NCBI GenBank assembly: GCA_025642075.2
Contig: JAODUO010001691.1
Coordinates: forward strand, 97,579 to 161,578
Direction: 5' to 3'
Length of the DNA stretch: 64,000 bases
Source: Ridgeia piscesae
Lineage: Eukaryota; Annelida; Polychaeta; Sabellida; Siboglinidae
Below are positions 58,401 to 64,000 of this stretch, in pieces (the first letter of the stretch is position 1; every line of letters begins with the position of its first letter). A program made the translations under genes and the position numbers. The notes beneath the pieces are model-generated. The model was not told the origin of the DNA and searched no databases. It saw nothing but the letters and a program-made list of their open reading frames with translations.

Positions 58401-61400
58401 TACTTGTCAGCAACCACCTTGTACAGGGAGGGGTGAGGTCTAGCACTTCTTGTTTCTAGTTGCCCTCCACTGTTACTTGTCAGCAACCACCTTGTACAGG
58501 GAGGAGTGAGGTCTAGCACTTCTTGTTTCTAGTTGCCCTCCACTGTTACTTGTCAGCAACCACCTTGTACAGGGAGGGGTGAGGTCTAGCACTTCTTGTT
58601 TCTAGTTGCCCTCCACTGTTACTTGTCAGCAACCACCTTGTACAGGGAGGGTGAGGTCTAGCACTTCTTGTTTCTAGTTGCCCTCCACTGTTTTTTCAAC
58701 AACCACCTTGTACAAGGGGGGGGTGAGGTCTAGCACTTCTTGTTTCTAGTTGCCCTCCACTGTTTCTTGTCAGCAACCACCTTGTACAAGGGAGGGGTGA
58801 GGTCTAGCACTTCTTGTTTCTAGTTGCCCTCCACTGTTTCTTGTCAGCAACCACCTTGTACAGGGAGGGGTGAGGTCTAGCACTTCTTGTTTCTAGTTGC
58901 CCTCCACTGTTTCTTGTCAGCAACCACCTTGTACAGGGAGGGGTGAGGTCTAGCACTTCTTGTTTCTAGTTGCCCTCCACTGTTTCTTGTCCCAAACCCC
59001 CTTGTACAGGGAGGGTGAGGTCTAGCACTTCTTGTTTCTAGTTGCCCTCCACTGTTTCTTGTCAGCAACCACCTTGTACAGGGAGGGTGAGGTCTAGCAC
59101 TTCTTGTTTCTAGTTGCCCTCCACTGTTTCTTGTCAACAACCACCTTGTACAAGGGGGGGGTGAGGTCTAGCACTTCTTGTTTCTAGTTGCCCTCCACTG
59201 TTTCTTGTCAACAACCCCCTTGTACAGGGAGGGGGGAGGTCTAGCACTTCTTGTTTCTAGTTGCCCTCCACTGTTTCTTGTCAACAACCACCTTGTACAA
59301 GGGGGGGGTGAGGTCTAGCACTTCTTGTTTCTAGTTGCCCTCCACTGTTTCTTGTCAGCAACCACCTTGTACAGGGAGGGGTGAGGTCTAGCACTTCTTG
59401 TTTCTAGTTGCCCTCCACTGTTTCTTGTCAGCAACCACCTTGTACAGGGAGGGTGAGGTCTAGCACTTCTTGTTTCTAGTTGCCCTCCACTGTTTCTTGT
59501 CAGCAACCACCTTGTACAGGGAGGGTGAGGTCTAGCACTTCTTGTTTCTAGTTGCCCTCCACTGTTTCTTGTCAGCAACCACCTTGTACAGGGAGGGGTG
59601 AGGTCTAGCACTTCTTGTTTCTAGTTGCCCTCCACTGTTTCTTGTCAGCAACCACCTTGTACAGGGAGGGTGAGGTCTAGCACTTCTTGTTTCTAGTTGC
59701 CCTCCACTGTTTCTTGTCAGCAACCACCTTGTACAGGGAGGGTGAGGTCTAGCACTTCTTGTTTCTAGTTGCCCTCCACTGTTTCTTGTCAGCAACCACC
59801 TTGTACAGGGAGGGTGAGGTCTAGCACTTCTTGTTTCTAGTTGCCCTCCACTGTTTCTTGTCAGCAACCACCTTGTACAGGGAGGGTGAGGTCTAGCACT
59901 TCTTGTTTCTAGTTGCCCTCCACTGTTTCTTGTCAGCAACCACCTTGTACAGGGAGGGTGAGGTCTAGCACTTCTTGTTTCTAGTTGCCCTCCACTGTTT
60001 CTTGTCAACAACCACCTTGTACAAGGAGGGGTGAGGTCTAGCACTTCTTGTTTCTAGTTGCCCTCCACTGTTTCTTGTCAACAACCACCTTGTACAAGGA
60101 GGGGTGAGGTCTAGCACTTCTTGTTTCTAGTTGCCCTCCACTGTTACTTGTCAGCAACCACCTTGTACAGGGAGGGGTGAGGTCTAGCACTTCTTGTTTC
60201 TAGTTGCCCTCCACTGTTACTTGTCAGCAACCACCTTGTACAGGGAGGAGTGAGGTCTAGCACTTCTTGTTTCTAGTTGCCCTCCACTGTTTCTTGTCAG
60301 CAACCACCTTGTACAGGGAGGAGTGAGGTCTAGCACTTCTTGTTTCTAGTTGCCCTCCACTGTTTCTTGTCAACAACCACCTTGTACAGGGAGGAGTGAG
60401 GTCTAGCACTTCTTGTTTCTAGTTGCCCTCCACTGTTACTTGTCAGCAACCACCTTGTACAGGGAGGAGTGAGGTCTAGCACTTCTTGTTTCTAGTTGCC
60501 CTCCACTGTTTCTTGTCAACAACCACCTTGTACAAGGGGGGGTGAGGTCTAGCACTTCTTGTTTCTAGTTGCCCTCCACTGTTTCTTGTCAACAACCACC
60601 TTGTACAGGGAGGGTGAGGTCTAGCACTTCTTGTTTCTAGTTGCCCTCCACTGTTACTTGTCAGCAACCACCTTGTACAGGGAGGGGTGAGGTCTAGCAC
60701 TTCTTGTTTCTAGTTGCCCTCCACTGTTACTTGTCAGCAACCACCTTGTACAGGGAGGGTGAGGTCTAGCACTTCTTGTTTCTAGTTGCCCTCCACTGTT
60801 ACTTGTCAGCAACCACCTTGTACAGGGAGGGGTGAGGTCTAGCACTTCTTGTTTCTAGTTGCCCTCCACTGTTTCTTGTCAGCAACCACCTTGTACAGGG
60901 AGGGTGAGGTCTAGCACTTCTTGTTTCTAGTTGCCCTCCACTGTTTCTTGTCAGCAACCACCTTGTACAGGGAGGGGTGAGGTCTAGCACTTCTTGTTTC
61001 TAGTTGCCCTCCACTGTTTCTTGTCAGCAACCACCTTGTACAGGGAGGGTGAGGTCTAGCACTTCTTGTTTCTAGTTGCCCTCCACTGTTTCTTGTCAAC
61101 AACCACCTTGTACAAGGAGGGGTGAGGTCTAGCACTTCTTGTTTCTAGTTGCCCTCCACTGTTTCTTGTCAACAACCACCTTGTACAAGGGGGGGGTGAG
61201 GTCTAGCACTTCTTGTTTCTAGTTGCCCTCCACTGTTTCTTGTCAGCAACCACCTTGTACAGGGAGGGTGAGGTCTAGCACTTCTTGTTTCTAGTTGCCC
61301 TCCACTGTTTCTTGTCAGCAACCACCTTGTACAGGGAGGGGTGAGGTCTAGCACTTCTTGTTTCTAGTTGCCCTCCACTGTTTCTTGTCAGCAACCACCT

Positions 61401-64000
61401 TGTACAGGGAGGGGTGAGGTCTAGCACTTCTTGTTTCTAGTTGCCCTCCACTGTTTCTTGTCAGCAACCACCTTGTACAGGGAGGGGTGAGGTCTAGCAC
61501 TTCTTGTTTCTAGTTGCCCTCCACTGTTTCTTGTCAGCAACCACCTTGTACAGGGAGGGGTGAGGTCTAGCACTTCTTGTTTCTAGTTGCCCTCCACTGT
61601 TTCTTGTCAGCAACCACCTTGTACAGGGAGGGTGAGGTCTAGCACTTCTTGTTTCTAGTTGCCCTCCACTGTTTCTTGTCAGCAACCACCTTGTACAGGG
61701 AGGGGTGAGGTCTAGCACTTCTTGTTTCTAGTTGCCCTCCACTGTTACTTGTCAGCAACCACCTTGTACAGGGAGGGGTGAGGTCTAGCACTTCTTGTTT
61801 CTAGTTGCCCTCCACTGTTTCTTGTCAGCAACCACCTTGTACAGGGAGGGTGAGGTCTAGCACTTCTTGTTTCTAGTTGCCCTCCACTGTTTCTTGTCAG
61901 CAACCACCTTGTACAGGGAGGGGTGAGGTCTAGCACTTCTTGTTTCTAGTTGCCCTCCACTGTTTCTTGTCAGCAACCACCTTGTACAGGGAGGGTGAGG
62001 TCTAGCACTTCTTGTTTCTAGTTGCCCTCCACTGTTACTTGTCAGCAACCACCTTGTACAGGGAGGGGTGAGGTCTAGCACTTCTTGTTTCTAGTTGCCC
62101 TCCACTGTTACTTGTCAGCAACCACCTTGTACAGGGAGGAGTGAGGTCTAGCACTTCTTGTTTCTAGTTGCCCTCCACTGTTTCTTGTCAGCAACCACCT
62201 TGTACAGGGAGGGGTGAGGTCTAGCACTTCTTGTTTCTAGTTGCCTCTAGTATTGTGCTGCAGTGTGTTGTAGAGTGATGTAGGTGTGTTGTCATGTACT
62301 AGTATTGTGCTGTGGTGTGTTGTAGAGTGATGTCAGTGTGTTGTCATGTACTAGTATTGTGCTGTGGTGTGTTGTAGAGTGATGTCAGTGTGTTGTCATG
62401 TACTAGTATTGTGCTGTGGTGTGTTGTAGAGTGATGTAGGTGTGTTTTCATGTACTAGTATTGTGCTGCAGTGTGTTGTAGAGTGATGTCAGTGTGTTGT
62501 CATGTACTAATATTGTGCCGTGGTGTGATGTAAGTGATGTAGGTGTGTTGTCATGTACTTGTGTTGTGCTGTGGTGTGTTGTAGAGTGATGTCAGTGTGT
62601 TGTCATGTACTAGTACTGTGCTGTGGTGTGTTGTAGAGTGATGTCAGTGTGTTGTCATGTACTAGTACTGTGCTGCAGTGTGTTGTAGAGTGATGTAGGT
62701 GTGTTGTCATGTACTAGTACTGTGCTGCAGTGTGTTGTAGAGTGATGTAGGTGTGTTGTCATGTACTAGTATTGTGCTGCGGTGTGTTGTAGAGTGATGT
62801 CAGGTGTGTTGTCATGTACTAGAATTGTGCTGCAGTGTGTTGTCAGAGTGATGTCAGGTGTGTTGTCATGTACTAGAATTGTGTTGTGGTGTGTTGTAGA
62901 GTGATGTCAGTGTGTTGTCATGTACTAGAATTGTGCTGTGGTGTGTTGTAGAGTGATGTCGATGTGTTGTCATGTACTAGTATTGTGCTGCGGTGTGTTG
63001 TAGAGTGATGTGGAGCGGACCATCATGATGCTGCAGGAGAAGGATGATGAGACTCAGCAGGTGATCCACAAGATGGAGACCCGAGGGGAGGTGAATGTGG
63101 ACGAGGCCGTCGTGCCGACAGCTCCCCTGCACAAACAGTGAGTGCCTTCATGCATGCACACACACAGTTGTGTAAACACATGCATGTGTGACTGTGTGCA
63201 CTCATACTCACATGCACACACAGATAGACACAGTGAAAGTTTCCTTTTGGGATAGATGGACATTTTAGTAGAAAGAAAAAGGTACGTTATATCTTACAAG
63301 ATAACATCTCATATATTCAACTTTGATGTAGTCGGACTTTTCACAGTTGAAAGATCCACATGTTGCTAAAAAGGCAGTTATCAAATGTGTATGTGTCAGT
63401 CCTTTTACACCGAGGGTATTTGATGCTAATTTTTTAACATAATATTATTTATACTGGAGGGTATAAGGCACCATAAATTGCATTTAATAAGCTCAAAACT
63501 ATTTTAATGTTACGCTTGCAAAATATTCAGATTATAAAAATATTCAAATTGAAAACAACCATTCCTGGCACAAATTGCAAAAGTGCCACCCATATTTGTA
63601 ATTATCTTTGAAGTTAGCAAGTTTGCACCGGACTGATCGCAAAGTGGGGCGATGAACACCTGATTCAGTAAACTTTCTGCCAATAATTAACACTAGATGT
63701 CTAAAAGTTTACATATATAATTAGCTTTTTTTACCTATAATTTTTTTATAGATAGTAATATATCCTGAGAGTGAAAAAAAGTATTTGAAACACTTTCTAA
63801 TGTATTTGTATTTAAATACATTTAAATTTATTAGACTTCATGGCTGATTCTGTGTAGTGGAGCACCGAGTCACCGACATCGTGTTAATTGACTGTGACAT
63901 GTTCTAGGCTGCTGAACACATTTGCGGAGGAGCAGGCGATTGAGGACGCCCTGTACTACCTCAGTGACGCCCTATACCGAGGCAAGATTGGCATCGAACA
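46395..64000 (+). CDS. TSG101: TSG101, ESCRT-I subunit with UEV domain (3' end outside window)
   Basis: TSG101 binds ubiquitinated cargo and P(S/T)AP motifs through its UEV domain and assembles ESCRT-I on endosomes (family knowledge). Eight coding exons are identified: the start exon, UEV exons at 46813, 47274, 48892 and 50478, a short linker exon at 51668, a coiled-coil/PTAP exon at 63004 and the start of the steadiness box at 63908. The UEV has LPYLHEW where active E2 enzymes carry the catalytic cysteine, as expected for an inactive E2 variant. PTAPLHKQ and LLNTFAEEQAIEDALYYL identify the C-terminal part. Two oddities stand out. The proline-rich linker is reduced to about ten residues (GPPTPGSGVQ). 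The coiled-coil segment between RRRAQEMLSQSH and SDVERTIMML, about 35 residues in relatives, was not found in the 11-kb repeat-filled intron and may be lost or misassembled. Confidence 0.95.
46813..46897 (+). CDS. TSG101: TSG101 exon 2 (UEV, first helix)
   Basis: Reads YKYPDIAKRDILKVFNSYND then LRPVLDSF; acceptor atttcag, donor TTTG|GTAAGT, phase 1. It matches the UEV start KYKY---...LKPVLDS. Confidence 0.96.
47274..47339 (+). CDS. TSG101: TSG101 exon 3 (UEV)
   Basis: Reads VFNDGTRKELLCLDGTVPVP then YK; acceptor gtttcag, donor AAAG|GTACAT. It carries the conserved FNDG and GT(V/I)PVPY strand; the tyrosine contributes to the PTAP pocket in relatives. Confidence 0.97.
47690..48860 (+). repeat. 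33-bp minisatellite before TSG101 exon 4
   Basis: About 35 units of TGTGATTGGCTGTCATGAGT then GAGACGAGTGTTG, with variants (GTTATAATG, AATGAG, ACAAG). It starts about 350 bp after exon 3 and ends about 35 bp before the exon 4 acceptor. The acceptor region GTGTGATGTGCTCGCAG may be a diverged copy of the unit core. Confidence 0.93.
48892..49055 (+). CDS. TSG101: TSG101 exon 4 (UEV core)
   Basis: Reads GNTYNIPICLWLMDRHPFNP, PMVFVKPTSTMMLKTGRHID and LPYLHEWKP; acceptor ctcgcag, donor CCT|GTAAGT. Tyr replaces the E2 active-site Cys before LHEW. A 33-bp array ends about 35 bp upstream of the acceptor. Confidence 0.98.
49300..50460 (+). repeat. 40-bp minisatellite with a strong 3' splice site in each unit, before TSG101 exon 5
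   Basis: About 29 units containing TTCATGTTGTTTCTTCCTGT then GCAGACAAACTTCACTGAGG. TTGTTTCTTCCTGTGCAG is a near-ideal acceptor. The array ends in GAGATGTTTTTTGTTTCTTTCAG, the authentic acceptor of exon 5. At its left start, GTTCGTGCAG is followed by CCACAGACAGGC, which resembles the exon 5 start CCCCAGGCTCACC. Middle units are nearly identical (TTCACTG/TACACTG variants), so the array was recently homogenised. Confidence 0.95.
50478..50556 (+). CDS. TSG101: TSG101 exon 5 (UEV C-terminal helices)
   Basis: Reads PQAHLLGLFQVLITVFGEDP then PVYSRT; acceptor ctttcag, donor ACTG|GTGAGA, phase 1. It follows a 40-bp array whose every unit carries a strong acceptor-like TTTCTTCCTGTGCAG. Confidence 0.97.
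51668..51789 (+). CDS. TSG101: TSG101 exon 6 (very short linker plus start of coiled coil)
   Basis: With the phase left by exon 5 it reads GPPTPGSGVQITEEDICRAS, LLSAVKDKLRRRAQEMLSQS and H; acceptor caccccag, donor CAT|GTGAGT. ITEEDICRASL matches the family (I/T)SEDTIRASL. Relatives carry roughly 60-80 linker residues rich in P, Y and G before this point; here only about ten are present and no other in-phase proline-rich exon was seen in 50557-51667. Confidence 0.9.
51985..56640 (+). repeat. 40-bp minisatellite in the large TSG101 intron
   Basis: About 115 units of GTGACTGTGACAGGGACAGT then TGTACTTAGTGTGTGTCATT, with two main binary variants (GGACAG/GGACTG and GTGTGTC/GTCTGTC). Early units carry an extra GTCACT and are longer. 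It begins about 200 bp after exon 6. Confidence 0.95.
56641..56765. other. Junction of two arrays, probable low-quality consensus
   Basis: Text such as GGGGGCCCGGTGACCCGGAA and TTTTTCCTTTTTTTTCTGGT, full of homopolymers, sits exactly between two homogeneous arrays. It resembles an error-rich consensus and may mark a collapsed or artificial join. Confidence 0.5.
56766..62245 (+). repeat. 72/73-bp minisatellite in the large TSG101 intron
   Basis: About 75 units. Each contains GAGGTCTAGCACTTCTTGTT then TCTAGTTGCCCTCCACTGTT, TCTTGTCAGCAACCACC and TTGTACAGGGAGGG(G)T. Three AG dinucleotides follow pyrimidine-rich text in each unit (TTGTTTCTAG, TTTCTTGTCAG, CTTGTACAG), so units are acceptor-like on the plus strand. 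Variants: TTACTTGTC for TTTCTTGTC, CAACAACC for CAGCAACC, and G-run length. Confidence 0.96.
62246..63011 (+). repeat. 52-bp minisatellite overlapping the 3' splice site of the TSG101 coiled-coil exon
   Basis: About 14-15 units of TAGTATTGTGCTGCAGTGTG then TTGTAGAGTGATGTAGGTGT and GTTGTCATGTAC. The last copy contains the functional acceptor TGTGTTGTAG and the first exon bases AGTGATGT, after which the exon continues GGAGCGG. Every unit therefore carries a copy of the exon edge. Confidence 0.95.
63004..63137 (+). CDS. TSG101: TSG101 exon (coiled coil end, PTAP motif)
   Basis: Reads SDVERTIMMLQEKDDETQQV and ends VPTAPLHK; acceptor gtgttgtag, donor CA|GTGAGT. The PTAP motif before the steadiness box is conserved in the family. 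The first eight exon bases (AGTGATGT) and the acceptor before them are part of the 52-bp repeat unit immediately upstream. Confidence 0.93.
63138..63907. other. TSG101 intron without recognised feature
   Basis: A short CA-rich stretch after the donor, then AT-rich unique text. No exon or repeat family was recognised. Confidence 0.5.
63908..64000 (+). CDS. TSG101: TSG101 exon (steadiness box, cut by window edge)
   Basis: Acceptor ttctag; reads LLNTFAEEQAIEDALYYLSD then ALYRGKIGIE to the window edge. It matches the family L-AEE-AIEDT-YYL--AL--G segment that packs in the ESCRT-I core. Confidence 0.95.

Noticed and set aside
56772..62081. Many minus-strand ORFs with ETRSARPHPPCTRWLL repeats
   Set aside because: Shadows of the 72/73-bp array, ending wherever a unit changes length.

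Overview
This is a eukaryotic, invertebrate-animal nuclear window. It carries spliced genes with many small exons, GT/AG introns, animal-type transposon fragments and very large intronic minisatellites. Several MITE and LINE tails resemble those of marine invertebrates such as molluscs or lancelets, but I cannot place the species more closely. I see no prokaryotic, organellar or viral gene. Two conserved housekeeping genes lie head to head. On the minus strand, 29 coding exons between 40253 and 4675 encode the N-terminal part of UTP20, the HEAT-repeat protein of the small-subunit processome. They give about 1190 codons, and the 3' end lies left of the window. On the plus strand, exons from 46395 to the right edge encode TSG101, the UEV-domain subunit of ESCRT-I. 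Its C-terminus continues past the edge. The exons were rebuilt by hand from splice sites, reading phase and family similarity; phases agree at every junction except two single-base frameshifts in UTP20. Layout: 1-4143, two minisatellites; 4675-40253, UTP20 with its array-filled introns; 40254-46394, divergent intergenic region with a frameshifted zinc-binding/HNH-like endonuclease relic, a duplicated 330-bp segment and microsatellites; 46395-64000, TSG101 with five large arrays. The two genes have unrelated roles (ribosome assembly; endosomal sorting and budding) and share only the intergenic space. Tandem repeats fill close to half of the window. Nearly all of the long predicted ORFs in them are artefacts of the repeat period. 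The most notable signal is that many arrays start exactly at, or within a few bases of, an exon edge, and several have units that contain a copy of that exon's own splice site. The clearest case is UTP20 exon 19. Its 5' splice site CAG|GTACGT, with the last codons of the exon, is repeated about 94 times in a 30-bp, frame-preserving unit. Other arrays repeat 3' splice sites in the same way, and the last TSG101 array even includes the first bases of the exon. This looks like recurrent tandem duplication of exon-intron junctions. It may offer the spliceosome dozens of alternative sites, some of them in frame.
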